Shown here in pieces: positions 17,435-26,625 of a stretch of 64,000 bases of DNA (the stretch's first letter is position 1; the number at the start of each line of letters is the position of its first letter). The position numbers and the translations under genes are program-made. Source of the DNA: Planctomycetota bacterium (GTDB lineage Bacteria > Planctomycetota > Planctomycetia > Pirellulales > Pirellulaceae); assembly GCA_003671195.1 (NCBI GenBank), contig QWPJ01000072.1, forward strand, positions 24,556 to 88,555, in the 5' to 3' direction. Below the pieces are notes generated by a model. That model made no database searches, was not told the DNA's origin, and saw only the letters and a list, made by a program, of their open reading frames with translations.

Positions 17435-18853
17435 TTAACGTTCTTCTACGACCTGCCATCGCTGCATGCGCTCATGCATCTCCTGTTGATTCTTAGAAGC
17501 CTCCTGCATGGCTCCGATAAGGGGTTGGACAAGTCCTAGGGTGGCCTGCTCGTAACGGCAAGCTTGTTCAAGGTGCCAATCTCTTAACGAATCGTCCCCT
17601 GTGAGCCCCTTGCAAAACGCAAGACTCAAATGGACCATCGGCAAGTCTAAGCCCTCTACGAGCCATTGCTGAAGCTGCTTCTGAAGTTCCAATAGCTCCG
17701 ACTGAGGTCTCAGTAAGCTTCTAGCCATGATGTCTTGGACCCTTGGGCCTGCACGACTGGTTCGAAGGAATTTCACCAAGCAATAGGCTACTTCTCTAAG
17801 GTTTCTCGGTTCTTTCAAAGCGGCCTCGGCCCGTCGCTCTAGGGATGCAAGATAAGCATCGATCGAGTCTTGGTCCCGGTGGATCTTGTACCCTTCCAAT
17901 GTGACCTGCTCTGCCCTGCCCCACTCGCCGAGCCCTTCGTAAAGAGAGGCAAGCTGCACGCGGTAGGCTCGATTCCATGGATCGGCACGCAGTCCATCGG
18001 CCATCCGTTCAGCACCCGTTCTCAACACCGTCTGACGTTCTTGATCCTTTCCCAATCTCTTCAACAATGCGGCAAAACCCAGGCTTTGCGAGACATCGGA
18101 TTCAAATACCTTGCGATACTTCGACTCCGCCTCGTCCAGGCGGCCATCCCAAAACGCCTTCATCGATTCGAGCAAAGCAATCTGTTCAGGACGCACCCCT
18201 GAGGCCCTCTCCAGATGCCAATCCAACTCCTCGAGTAGTTCTTGGCGTTGGGACTCTCCGAGGGTTGACTCCTCCAACTTCCCGACACATTGACTGGCTT
18301 TCCAAAAATGCGCTATTCCCAGTCCTGTCGAATCCCTTGGCGATAAGCTTTCAAGAATCCGCTCGGCGGATCCTGCGTTTCCATTTTGAATTTCTACCAA
18401 AGAGTACAGGAATTTGCGGTCTGCGTTTGCAAACTCCGTGTCTCCAATCCACCGCATCGCCGCCCGAACTCCTTTCGGTCCGTCTTGCTTGCTGTATGCA
18501 TTTTGGACACGCGCCAGATAGCGATTTAGAATCCGCTCGCGATTAAACGCCACGAGCAAACAACTCGCCATCACGCTCGATCCTAGCAAACAGAAAGGGA
18601 TGCTGCAGAGAAACGCTTGCCGACGCTGCCCTCGGTAAAAGAACCCCGCAATCGGGTAGCTGATAAGTTGTGCTAGAAACCAGAAGAATTGGCCAAGTTT
18701 ACGGTTCAACGATCGATAGAAACCAACGGGACGATCCGAATCCTCAAAGTTCCCACGATCTAGGAAGCTCCCGAAGAAGCGAAGCGTTATTTCCAATAGA
18801 TCGGAGATCCATGCGATGATTCGAACGGGGAGATCCGTCAAAAATCTCAACAT
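17435..18853 (-). CDS. Membrane-anchored TPR-like helical-repeat protein (exosortase partner 1)
   Basis: 472 residues from the ATG at 18853, 13 bases after the exosortase stop; a longer frame from 18937 would overlap that gene. The N-terminal 110 residues hold two or three hydrophobic segments (DLPVRIIAWISDLLEITLRF, FFWFLAQLISYPIAGFFY, FLCSIPFCLLGSSVMASCLL). The rest is helical and TPR-like: ALLKRLGKDQERQTVLR, LASLYEGLGEWGRAEQV, AFWDGRLDEAESKYRKVFE. It is not a named family to me. Its place right after an exosortase-EpsI fusion repeats at 28571-31814 with an analogous protein, so it probably works with that exosortase at the inner membrane. Confidence 0.8.
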   Translation of the reverse strand: MLRFLTDLPVRIIAWISDLLEITLRFFGSFLDRGNFEDSDRPVGFYRSLNRKLGQFFWFLAQLISYPIAGFFYRGQRRQAFLCSIPFCLLGSSVMASCLLVAFNRERILNRYLARVQNAYSKQDGPKGVRAAMRWIGDTEFANADRKFLYSLVEIQNGNAGSAERILESLSPRDSTGLGIAHFWKASQCVGKLEESTLGESQRQELLEELDWHLERASGVRPEQIALLESMKAFWDGRLDEAESKYRKVFESDVSQSLGFAALLKRLGKDQERQTVLRTGAERMADGLRADPWNRAYRVQLASLYEGLGEWGRAEQVTLEGYKIHRDQDSIDAYLASLERRAEAALKEPRNLREVAYCLVKFLRTSRAGPRVQDIMARSLLRPQSELLELQKQLQQWLVEGLDLPMVHLSLAFCKGLTGDDSLRDWHLEQACRYEQATLGLVQPLIGAMQEASKNQQEMHERMQRWQVVEER

Positions 18854-18866
18854 ACAGCAAACACCC

Positions 18867-20387
18867 TTATCGAATCGAATCGCCGATCGCTGCTCCGAAA
18901 CCCAACTGCTTCTCGATCGCTTCAACCCATCGTGCATGCAACTCCTTTTGCTCCTTGCGCTGCTTCTCGGTAATCGGACGGACCGACTCGTGCACTAAGG
19001 AAACCTGAACGACCGGTCCCGGTAACGTACTATCCCCGACGATACGAACCCCCTTGGTCACCACATAAGCTTCTTCAACAATCGATCGTTTCAAGCCGAA
19101 ACTGAAGCTGCCCTTGTCGTCAGATAACACAAGGTCGGGCTTCCAGCCGTACCATCGCCAAAGCCAATCTGGTTCTGGTAACGCTATCCAAATACCATCG
19201 ATTCGAAGTTTCATGCTCCCCTCGCGGCTCTGGTCTGGAGTCAGCTCCCACTCCCGATGATTCCAATCTGGTGTCTGTCGAAACACAGGGATAAAACTTT
19301 CCGATGATTTCGTTGCCTGTCCAATCTTCCATCCCTCGACGGCCGACTCAAGCTTCAAACTCTCGACAGTTGAAATCGCTTCTGATTGTCTGAGATTCAA
19401 CCCCTGCGCCCACTGGCCTTTGTAGAATGACCAACCGCCGAGAGAAGCAATACCAACCAACATGGACCAAAGGGCTATCCAAGAAACTCTCGATTCAAGA
19501 GAGTTGTTTTTATTGGCCAATTCAATCTTCCTTGCATCGATGGACGTGTCCGACTCCTTGTCGCTAGAGGGTCCCGAGAAAGCTGAGAAAAACTGATCAC
19601 CGCTCCATGTGAGCATCATGACACTTGCAAAAAGGACCATCGAGGCAGTTCCGCTGTTATAAGAAACTTTCGCCATTTGCCCATCTTGGATAATCGCCTC
19701 AACTGCGATCCAGGCCCCTTGGGCCACGATTGCCCAAAACAACAGCACGACCAGTAAATAAAGGAATCGGGGAAAACGGTATCCTTTGAAACATCCATAG
19801 GCCATCACCAATAAAACCATTGGGTAGATAAGCCTAAGGCCCGAGCACGATTCATTCTGTAGAAAATCAGTACTGACAAGCCCAATCACATTCCCCTTCG
19901 CAAAGTAGAACACCTTGTAAATATCCAACAGACAACCGGCAAAACTACTAGCTAGCCATTGCGCAAGCGAGTGCAACCAAGGAGCAGTCTTCCATAACGA
20001 CAGAGGAACCATACAAAGCAACAGCCCCATATAGAACAAGCGGTTCTTTGAGAAGCCCGAGACCAAGGCGATCAATGCGGCAAAGCACAAGCCTGCTCCG
20101 CGAAAAACCCAAACCGGCTCGTTTGAAAGAACTCCTCGAAGGCACGCCCCAACGGCTGCCGAAACGATCACAATCAAAAACCGCACTCGGATCGACTGCT
20201 CATCCGCAATGGCTCTTGAAAAAGGAGAGACAATTCCCGTCAAAACCGTAAAAGCGAAAACCAAGAAAAACAAAGCCAAGTCGATCGACAAGCCCGCAAA
20301 AACAATCTGCCTTAGGATCAACCCAATAGCAGGGATTTGCATTGCTACTGCCGCGATTAACAGTGCGATGGTGATCTTTCTATCCAT
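18867..20387 (-). CDS. Exosortase-EpsI-like fusion protein with degenerate catalytic triad (copy 1)
   Basis: 506 residues. The N-terminal ~270 residues are a multi-spanning exosortase domain, and the C-terminal ~200 residues (after a helix near 310) resemble the EpsI-type domain found next to or fused to exosortases. Exosortases are membrane transpeptidase-like enzymes that process PEP-CTERM proteins using Cys, Arg and His. The Cys is present (NESCSGLR, C181). Aligned without gaps to copy 2 at 30189-31814 through the shared WAI, the conserved Arg is Trp226, and the HTFLG-type His is also missing (YNSGTASMVLF). The copy may be inactive, regulatory or use another mechanism. It probably shares a transcript with the helical-repeat gene downstream. 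Confidence 0.85.
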   Translation of the reverse strand: MDRKITIALLIAAVAMQIPAIGLILRQIVFAGLSIDLALFFLVFAFTVLTGIVSPFSRAIADEQSIRVRFLIVIVSAAVGACLRGVLSNEPVWVFRGAGLCFAALIALVSGFSKNRLFYMGLLLCMVPLSLWKTAPWLHSLAQWLASSFAGCLLDIYKVFYFAKGNVIGLVSTDFLQNESCSGLRLIYPMVLLVMAYGCFKGYRFPRFLYLLVVLLFWAIVAQGAWIAVEAIIQDGQMAKVSYNSGTASMVLFASVMMLTWSGDQFFSAFSGPSSDKESDTSIDARKIELANKNNSLESRVSWIALWSMLVGIASLGGWSFYKGQWAQGLNLRQSEAISTVESLKLESAVEGWKIGQATKSSESFIPVFRQTPDWNHREWELTPDQSREGSMKLRIDGIWIALPEPDWLWRWYGWKPDLVLSDDKGSFSFGLKRSIVEEAYVVTKGVRIVGDSTLPGPVVQVSLVHESVRPITEKQRKEQKELHARWVEAIEKQLGFGAAIGDSIR

Positions 20388-20434
20388 TTGACCAATCGCC
20401 CCTTAGCATAATCCAACCCAACGATTTAATGAAA

Positions 20435-20456
20435 GACGCGTCGATGTCGACGCGTC
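20435..20456. promoter_or_regulatory. 22-bp palindrome between BY-kinase and exosortase genes
   Basis: GACGCGTCGA - TG - TCGACGCGTC: perfect 10-bp arms with a 2-base centre. It lies in the 130-base gap after the kinase stop and 48 bases upstream of the exosortase ATG (minus strand). The tight symmetry suits a dimeric regulator's operator better than a terminator, because the loop is only 2 bases and no T-run follows. Confidence 0.45.
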
Positions 20457-20517
20457 GCTTAACAAAGGTCTAAGGCCATCGAATTTCGCGAAATTGGCCT
20501 CGGTGACGGCGATCAAT

Positions 20518-23004
20518 CTAAACCGATCGGTCGCTCGAGACACGATCTTCCTTACGTACCTTGTCCGAATAATCAGAATATTTCTTGTCGTAATAATTCT
20601 TGTAGGAATGCCCATGGTAATAAGCACCACGGTAATACGTTCCATATTCGTTGTAATAGAGATTCTCGTCCATGCCATTGACGATAACGCCGATCAGATT
20701 CCCATTGACCATGTTTAATCGACTCTTGGCTTTGTGTGCCGATAAAACGACACCACGGCGAATTCGCAAGACCATAACGATACCATCAACTAGCCCGCAA
20801 ATGGAGGTTGCGTCAGCCACCGGAATCACCGGTGGCGAATCGATCAGAACGAAGTCAAACCGATTTCTTAGCTCCCCGATGAAGTCCAAGAAGGACTCAG
20901 AAGCGACGAGTTCCCCAGGGTTTTTCGGCCGTCCACCCGTGGTCACCAACCAGAGATTTTTTTGGAAATCACAGGGCCTTAATGCCTCATCGAGGGTGCA
21001 TTGCCCTTCCAAATACTGCATTCCGCCGGGCTCGAACTGCACGCCGAAATTCTGCTGAACACGAGGGCGACGGTAATCCGCATCAACCAAGCAAACCCGC
21101 TTATTGGTTTGCGCTAATGACAGGGCTAGATTCGCTATCGTTGTCGATTTGCCATCCCCGGGAGATGGACTCGTGAACATAAAGACCTTGCCGCCGTTTT
21201 GAGCAGCGGTAAAGAGCAGCGATGTTCGAGCCGCTCGGAACGACTCGGACACCGAGGAATTTGGTTGATGTGCCGCCACTAGCATGGGCGAACCAGCAAA
21301 ACCTGCTGGTACCTTAGATTTTTTGATCCTTGGGATCTTGCAAAGTACGGGTGTGTTGAGGTTTTCCTGAATGTCAATCGGAGTCCGATAGGCAAGATCC
21401 GAGTGGTCAATGAGGACTGCCAATCCGCATCCTAGCAACCCCCCTAGAGCTAGCCCACCGAGTAGAAACTTCCATAGCTTTGGAAAAACTTGGCTCGGGT
21501 AAGAGGCCTCGTCGATGATCTTGACTCTCGTCGAGGAGTACGAGTTGGACATGGCCCGCATGGCAGAAAGCCGCTCCAAGATCTGACCGACGGTATTGCG
21601 CCTTTCTTCGATCTGATCCCGCAACATGTTCACTTCAGTGATTTCGCCCGCGATCACCTTGGACTTCTCTGTCAACTCGGCGATATCCTCTGCGATTCGA
21701 TCCAAATTGTATTTTGAGCGTTCCCGTTGATTCGATAGCGATGCAGCATAGAGCTGGAGTATCTCGCTGTCCCTCGTTCGGACCTCTTTGGATAATGCAA
21801 CCGCGTACGATTGCAATAGCTCGCTGTCGGCGTTTTGAGCCCGTTTGGCTATTTCGGATCCTTTATTCTCAATATCTTGTTCGCTGGTCAAGAAGCCTCG
21901 CAGGGTTTCCAACTCCTGATTCAAGCGATTGCGTGTAGCGACCGCCGCTTGATATTTCGCTTCTACAAATTCCACCTGAGGGTGCTTTGCACCATAGCGG
22001 GACATTGCCTCTGCTCGCTCGGAGTCCACCGAAACAACCTCAGCATTCGCTGACTCCATCCGCTGTTCGTAGCGAGTCAGTCGAAGCCGATCTTCCTCCG
22101 ACATCCCGTTGAGGAAGTCCATTCCCCGGTCCTGCTTGTCCAGGTTGAAGTACTTCCGCCCCTCGATGACTGCGAGCCTCAAAAGATCATCCCTCTGAGT
22201 TGCAGGATCCATCGCGGTTCGCAATTGCTCGAGCTGCTGATCCGCGTCGCGAAACTCCAAAAGGATATCGTCCCTCTCTAACCGTAGTTTCTCGATCTCC
22301 GAAACATAAGGGTTAACCCACCGACCTTTGTCATTCTCCGCTGTCAAATTGAGTTCTTTGAGCAACTGGTAGTATCGATCCTGATCCACCTTCTGATCAT
22401 CGACCAGAGAGCGTTGCAATCGCTCGATCAACTCGACGGACTCCTTGCCAGAAATCTCCGAGTCCTTTTCGATCGCTGAGATGTAGGAAGCCACGACTTG
22501 ATTCAAAATGCCAGGCAGATCCTCCTTGACTTTACCCTCGCAGATGATCTCCAATGCGTCCGACGTCAGGTCCTTGCCTACAGGCGATATGGTCAACATA
22601 TCACGCAGGTCGACAATCGGAGAATCGACCCCCCGGAACGAAACTAGCTTGTCCAGTTGCCCGTTGCGGATTGCCTCGGCAAGCACCATTTGGCCGGAAA
22701 GCAAAACCCTATGTTTTTCCAGAGAAACGGTCTGAGGTACGACTTCCCCATTGATCACGCTCGGTGGTGCCTGCACGAAAAGCATCAGTTTCATCACCGA
22801 CGCATACATCGGTGTGACCTGCGTGTAGAGCAAACTAGCGACTGCTGCTCCGAGGACCGATAGGAGCACAATCACCGACTTACGACGCCATAACGCACCG
22901 TAAAAGTCAATCGTTGGCATCGGAGGTTCGTCAGATACATTGGACCCGCGGCCAGCCGAGCCAGAATCGTCAAACCCGTACTGCAAATTAGGCTTATCCA
23001 TCAT
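20518..23004 (-). CDS. Polysaccharide chain-length protein / tyrosine autokinase (Wzz + BY-kinase)
   Basis: 828 residues. It controls polymerisation and export of the exopolysaccharide at the inner membrane. The N-terminus has a Wzz domain with a membrane helix (SVIVLLSVLGAAVASLLYT, about residues 37-55), a long periplasmic coiled-coil region (about 190-480) and a second helix (FLLGGLALGGLLGCGLAVLI). The cytoplasmic BY-kinase domain has Walker A SPSPGDGKSTT (Lys near 616), Walker A' VCLVDADYRRPR and Walker B FVLIDSPP. The C-terminal tail carries 12 tyrosines in about 35 residues, the expected autophosphorylation cluster. It is separated from the genes on both sides by gaps containing palindromes, so it probably has its own promoter. 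Confidence 0.95.
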   Translation of the reverse strand: MMDKPNLQYGFDDSGSAGRGSNVSDEPPMPTIDFYGALWRRKSVIVLLSVLGAAVASLLYTQVTPMYASVMKLMLFVQAPPSVINGEVVPQTVSLEKHRVLLSGQMVLAEAIRNGQLDKLVSFRGVDSPIVDLRDMLTISPVGKDLTSDALEIICEGKVKEDLPGILNQVVASYISAIEKDSEISGKESVELIERLQRSLVDDQKVDQDRYYQLLKELNLTAENDKGRWVNPYVSEIEKLRLERDDILLEFRDADQQLEQLRTAMDPATQRDDLLRLAVIEGRKYFNLDKQDRGMDFLNGMSEEDRLRLTRYEQRMESANAEVVSVDSERAEAMSRYGAKHPQVEFVEAKYQAAVATRNRLNQELETLRGFLTSEQDIENKGSEIAKRAQNADSELLQSYAVALSKEVRTRDSEILQLYAASLSNQRERSKYNLDRIAEDIAELTEKSKVIAGEITEVNMLRDQIEERRNTVGQILERLSAMRAMSNSYSSTRVKIIDEASYPSQVFPKLWKFLLGGLALGGLLGCGLAVLIDHSDLAYRTPIDIQENLNTPVLCKIPRIKKSKVPAGFAGSPMLVAAHQPNSSVSESFRAARTSLLFTAAQNGGKVFMFTSPSPGDGKSTTIANLALSLAQTNKRVCLVDADYRRPRVQQNFGVQFEPGGMQYLEGQCTLDEALRPCDFQKNLWLVTTGGRPKNPGELVASESFLDFIGELRNRFDFVLIDSPPVIPVADATSICGLVDGIVMVLRIRRGVVLSAHKAKSRLNMVNGNLIGVIVNGMDENLYYNEYGTYYRGAYYHGHSYKNYYDKKYSDYSDKVRKEDRVSSDRSV

Positions 23005-23049
23005 CGACCGCCTTTGACCCTCGGGGAGCGTTTCGACTCCCGATATTTT

Positions 23050-23087
23050 CCACAGAGACCCTAAAGCTAGCTTTCTGTCTTCTGTGG
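23050..23087 (-). promoter_or_regulatory. Nested inverted repeat upstream of the BY-kinase gene
   Basis: Outer arms CCACAGA (23050-23056) and TCTGTGG (23081-23087) flank a perfect 12-bp palindrome AAAGCTAGCTTT (23063-23074). It lies 46 bases before the kinase start, inside the 198-base gap after the glycosyltransferase stop. It could be an operator or a structured 5' leader; no T-run is present for a terminator. Confidence 0.4.
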
Positions 23088-23202
23088 CTCCATCTTAGGA
23101 AATCCAACTCCAAATGTCTACTCGAATCGGCGATTCATCCAAGCTACCTGCAATGCTTCCGGTTATCGAGCAGCACAAAAGCCCTCATTTTCTCAAAGCC
23201 CC

Positions 23203-23949
23203 TCAAAAATACTGGTAAATTTTCCTCATCGGCTTGAGCAAACGCAGAGCCCAGGGCGGCCGCAACCCATTGACCGTCCATGCCTTTGCATCTTCTCGGT
23301 TGGCCTGCATGCGATTCGAGAACGACGCGTTGCTCAAGCCCCCGACCCGCATACAGACAAGGGTCTGAGGAATGTACCGCATTGGGACTCGGTTGACGAG
23401 CATCATTCGAAGGAGTAGCTCGTAATCGGCAGCGAAATGGAAGTCATCGCGAAACAGTCCGTGCCGAAGATAGCATTCCCTTCGAAAGTACACCGTCGGG
23501 TGAGGTGGCATCCAACCCCATCGATACTTCGACACCTCGTAATCCCCCGACTTCCACCGACGCACCCTTCGGGTCGGTTCATGGCAATCGACATAGACCA
23601 AGTCTCCGTAGACCCCCATCGTCGAATGGTCCTCCGAAAACTCTTGGACTATGTTTGCGACGACATCGCGGTGGGCAAAAAAATCATCGGCATGCAGCAG
23701 TCCGACGACATCCCCGCTGGCCATTCGGATCCCTTTGTTCAACGCATCGTAGATCCCTTGGTCCTTCTCCCGAACCTGTCTGTCGATCCGATCGGAATAC
23801 CTCGAGACAATACTCTCTGTCCCGTCATTGGACATGCCATCGACAACGATGTATTCGATATCCGGGTGGGTTTGCTCTAGAACCGACTCTAGAGTGTGGG
23901 AAATCGTTTCCACGCGATTATAGACCGCAGTGATGATCGATACTTTCAT
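23203..23949 (-). CDS. Glycosyltransferase family 2
   Basis: 248 residues with the GT-A fold signature: VSIITAVYNRVETISHTLES at the N-terminus, IEYIVVDGMSNDGT and the acidic metal/sugar-nucleotide motif LLHADDFF. It resembles WcaA/WcaE-type transferases that add one sugar to a lipid-linked repeat unit on the cytoplasmic face of the membrane. The stop of the upstream rfbE overlaps its start (ATGA), so it is translationally coupled to the CDP-dideoxyhexose cassette and may transfer that sugar. No transmembrane segment is evident. Confidence 0.9.
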   Translation of the reverse strand: MKVSIITAVYNRVETISHTLESVLEQTHPDIEYIVVDGMSNDGTESIVSRYSDRIDRQVREKDQGIYDALNKGIRMASGDVVGLLHADDFFAHRDVVANIVQEFSEDHSTMGVYGDLVYVDCHEPTRRVRRWKSGDYEVSKYRWGWMPPHPTVYFRRECYLRHGLFRDDFHFAADYELLLRMMLVNRVPMRYIPQTLVCMRVGGLSNASFSNRMQANREDAKAWTVNGLRPPWALRLLKPMRKIYQYF

Positions 23950-24998
23950 AGACTACCGACCCAATCGATCATCTGTGTTAGCCCCTGATTTGTACTTATA
24001 CGCGGCGTCCATCCTAGCAACTTATGTGCCTTGGTTATGTCAGCGACGAAGAAGTCTTGGTCGCTCTGCCTACGCGGCAACCGTGAGTAGCTTAATCCAT
24101 CGGATCGCCCGAGTAGATGCGAGAGTTGCTCAAAAAGCTCGATCAAACTCAAGCTGTTACTCATCCCACCTCCTATGTTGAATACCTCACCTGCACAGAG
24201 GCTTCTTTTCTCATAGGCAGTTTGGTAAAGGGATATCAAATCCTCGCTGTGCAGGACATCGCGCACCTGCTTTCCCGTCCCTGAGATCGTAAATGGTACC
24301 ACTTCGGCCCCTTTTCTTTTGCATGCATCTTGCTCAATTGCCTGCTTAGCAAACCAACCAATCCAGCCTTGATCGGCCGTCGCGTACTGCCGCCCTCCAT
24401 AGATCGACGAATGCCGAAACACGACCGTATCGAGCCCGAAATTCCTGTACCAATCGCGCACGTACTGGTCTGCGCTCCCCTTGGAACATCCATAAGGTGA
24501 GGCAAAATCCAAAGGCATCGTCTCGTCGATCCCGTTGGGATACTCAGGGAGCAAGTACCTTGTCTCATTCTGGCTGTATTCGAGATGTCGCAAGTCCCCA
24601 TAAACCTTATTCGTCGAACTGAAGGCTACCAACGCCTTGGGCGACCATTTCCTCGCGCATTCGAGAACATGAACTGTACCTAAAGCGTTGGTTCTAAAGT
24701 CGCAGAGCGGATCGGCCAACGACGTCGTCATCGCTACTTGACCTGCTAAGTGGCATACATAATCGAAGGGGCCGCGTTTCTGAAACACATCTGCCATCCG
24801 ATCGATCGAGGCCACATCTACCTCGTGAAATTCAAGCTCCCGATCGTGTTTGTTGGAATCTTGAAGCCACCGGAGGTTTTCCCTAGCTCCTGATTTCTGC
24901 ATCTTATCGATGATCGTCAATCTAGCGCCATCCTGCAGAAATCTGCTAGCAACATTCGACCCCAGAAACCCGCAACCGCCAGTAATCAATACGTTCAT
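23946..24998 (-). CDS. rfbE: CDP-paratose 2-epimerase (CDP-tyvelose epimerase)
   Basis: 350 residues, an extended SDR. It epimerises CDP-paratose to CDP-tyvelose at C2. The NAD-binding loop is GGCGFLGSN (7-15). The catalytic residues are S128 (SSTNKVYGD) and Y169/K173 (YGCSK). The segments AGQVAMTTSLADPLCDFRTN, RHSSIYGGRQYATADQGWIG and SGTGKQVRDVLH match the Salmonella/Yersinia RfbE family closely as I remember it. It follows rfbF, rfbG and rfbH in one unit. The intermediate enzyme CDP-paratose synthase (RfbS) was not found in the window, so either it is elsewhere or this enzyme uses a different CDP-sugar. Confidence 0.88.
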   Translation of the reverse strand: MNVLITGGCGFLGSNVASRFLQDGARLTIIDKMQKSGARENLRWLQDSNKHDRELEFHEVDVASIDRMADVFQKRGPFDYVCHLAGQVAMTTSLADPLCDFRTNALGTVHVLECARKWSPKALVAFSSTNKVYGDLRHLEYSQNETRYLLPEYPNGIDETMPLDFASPYGCSKGSADQYVRDWYRNFGLDTVVFRHSSIYGGRQYATADQGWIGWFAKQAIEQDACKRKGAEVVPFTISGTGKQVRDVLHSEDLISLYQTAYEKRSLCAGEVFNIGGGMSNSLSLIELFEQLSHLLGRSDGLSYSRLPRRQSDQDFFVADITKAHKLLGWTPRISTNQGLTQMIDWVGSL

Positions 24999-25040
24999 TG
25001 CACCGCTCGCGTTACTCGAACTCTACTCGACTCAAAAAGC

Positions 25041-26522
25041 TTATTGGCCACGACAAAATGCTACGATCGTCGCAGTCACATAACCGATCATTTCCTCTGT
25101 CAAACCAGGATAAGTCCCCACAAAGAGAGCTTCCTGCATAATCCGATCGGCCCCCGATAGATCGCTGACGACTCGAATCGCTTGAGGACTTTCTTTACGC
25201 AAATTGGCGAACGCAGGCTGCCTGAGTAAGTTCCCTCCAAAAAGCATCCTGTTGCCGATCAACTTGGAATCCAAATGCTTGGCAAGTTCCGTTCGCGTAA
25301 AACCTGCCGTGGGCTTTACTCCAATCTTGAACCCAAACCAGGAACACTCGGTTCGACAACCCGATGAGTCCCAAGAGAAACCATTTTCCGCATCCCAAGT
25401 CGATGCATGGGTTGGTAACGAGAACTCGAGCACATCCTCCAGCCCCGCCAAACCACATCGGAGCAAATGCCAGTTCCGCTTCCGTGCCTCGATAAATCGC
25501 TCCAGCTTTGCGAGCTGCTTGATGCCGATCGCTGCTTGGATATCCAATGGCTTGAGGTTGTAGCCTAAGTGGCTGTAGATGTATTTGTGGTCATATCCAT
25601 CGGGTAGCTCTCCTAGCTGCCAACCAAAACGCTTGTTGCAAGTATTATCTTTACCGGACGGACACCAGCAATCCCTGCCCCAATCCCGAAAACTCTCTAC
25701 GATGACCTTAAGTCCCGTTTGCTTGACGATGTTAACCGCCCCGCCTTCCCCCAAAGTCAGGTGATGCGGTGGATAAAAACTCTGCGTCGAAAGATCCCCC
25801 CAAGCTCCAGTGAATTTGCATAGACTGCCGTCTGCCTGTCCAGGCTCCTTCGGATACATCTCTTGCCAATTCGAATCGGCTGGCATGGTATACTTGCAAC
25901 CGAGGGCATCGCAATTGTCTTCGACAAGCCAAAGCTGATGGTCGCGGCAGAATTCTAAGGTCGTCCGGAGATCGAACGGATTTCCCAACGCATGGGCCAT
26001 CATCACCGCTTTGGTCTTGCCCTTGCAATAAGCATCCTGCAGTTGCTCACATTTGGCGTTCCCAGTGATGGGATCGGCATCGATAAAAACTGCAGTCGCT
26101 CCGCACTGAAGGATCGGTGCGACCGTCGTCGGAAAACCCGCCGCGACGGTGATCACCTCGTCTCCCGGAAGCAATCGCCGTTCCCTGGGTAGCTTCGGAC
26201 TAGTCAATGCAGTGATGGCGAGCAGATTCGCACTCGACCCCGAATTGACCAAAAGCGAATTCCTTACCCCTAGAAAATCGGCCAACGAACGCTCGAAACG
26301 ATCCCCTTGAGGACCGAGGGTCAACCAAAAATCCAACACGCTATCTACGGCGGCTTTGACCTCGTCCTCATCGAAGACACGACCAGCGTAGGGCACTGGG
26401 GTTTGACCAGGGACGAACTCCGAACGACCCAGAGCGTCTCCCGGAAGATTGGAGCGGTGGTTCATTCGCGAATATTCGCCAACAAGCTTCTGGATCTCTT
26501 CGCGCAATTCCTGGGCATTCAT
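25041..26522 (-). CDS. rfbH: CDP-4-keto-6-deoxy-D-glucose 3-dehydrase
   Basis: 493 residues from the ATG at 26522; the frame can also start with TTG at 26552, which I consider less likely. A PMP- and [2Fe-2S]-dependent dehydrase of the DegT/DnrJ/EryC1 fold that removes the C3 hydroxyl on the way to 3,6-dideoxyhexoses. The diagnostic replacement of the PLP lysine by histidine is visible in SFYPPHHLTLGEGGAV (His253), and the Fe-S cysteines are visible in RDCWCPSGKDNTC. The substrate comes from RfbG encoded upstream. The usual ferredoxin-type reductase partner (RfbI/E3) is not in the window. Confidence 0.93.
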   Translation of the reverse strand: MNAQELREEIQKLVGEYSRMNHRSNLPGDALGRSEFVPGQTPVPYAGRVFDEDEVKAAVDSVLDFWLTLGPQGDRFERSLADFLGVRNSLLVNSGSSANLLAITALTSPKLPRERRLLPGDEVITVAAGFPTTVAPILQCGATAVFIDADPITGNAKCEQLQDAYCKGKTKAVMMAHALGNPFDLRTTLEFCRDHQLWLVEDNCDALGCKYTMPADSNWQEMYPKEPGQADGSLCKFTGAWGDLSTQSFYPPHHLTLGEGGAVNIVKQTGLKVIVESFRDWGRDCWCPSGKDNTCNKRFGWQLGELPDGYDHKYIYSHLGYNLKPLDIQAAIGIKQLAKLERFIEARKRNWHLLRCGLAGLEDVLEFSLPTHASTWDAENGFSWDSSGCRTECSWFGFKIGVKPTAGFTRTELAKHLDSKLIGNRMLFGGNLLRQPAFANLRKESPQAIRVVSDLSGADRIMQEALFVGTYPGLTEEMIGYVTATIVAFCRGQ

Positions 26523-26587
26523 CTTCTTAGAACCATTCCCTATTCTGCTCAAAACTCAATTCCAAAACCCTAATAAGTCGACTTGTG

Positions 26588-26607
26588 GCGATCGCATATC
26601 CGATCGC
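26588..26607 (-). promoter_or_regulatory. Hairpin in the rfbG-rfbH gap
   Basis: Seven-bp inverted repeat GCGATCG / CGATCGC with a six-base loop, between the rfbG stop (26626) and the rfbH ATG (26522). It may tune rfbH expression within the transcript. It is one of the few gaps in an otherwise tightly packed unit. Confidence 0.3.
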
Positions 26608-26625
26608 GATTCTGTTGGCAAAAGC

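Noticed and set aside
26523..26552. TTG start for rfbH ten codons upstream
   Set aside because: The ATG at 26522 gives MNAQELREE, typical of the family; the extra residues are not needed.
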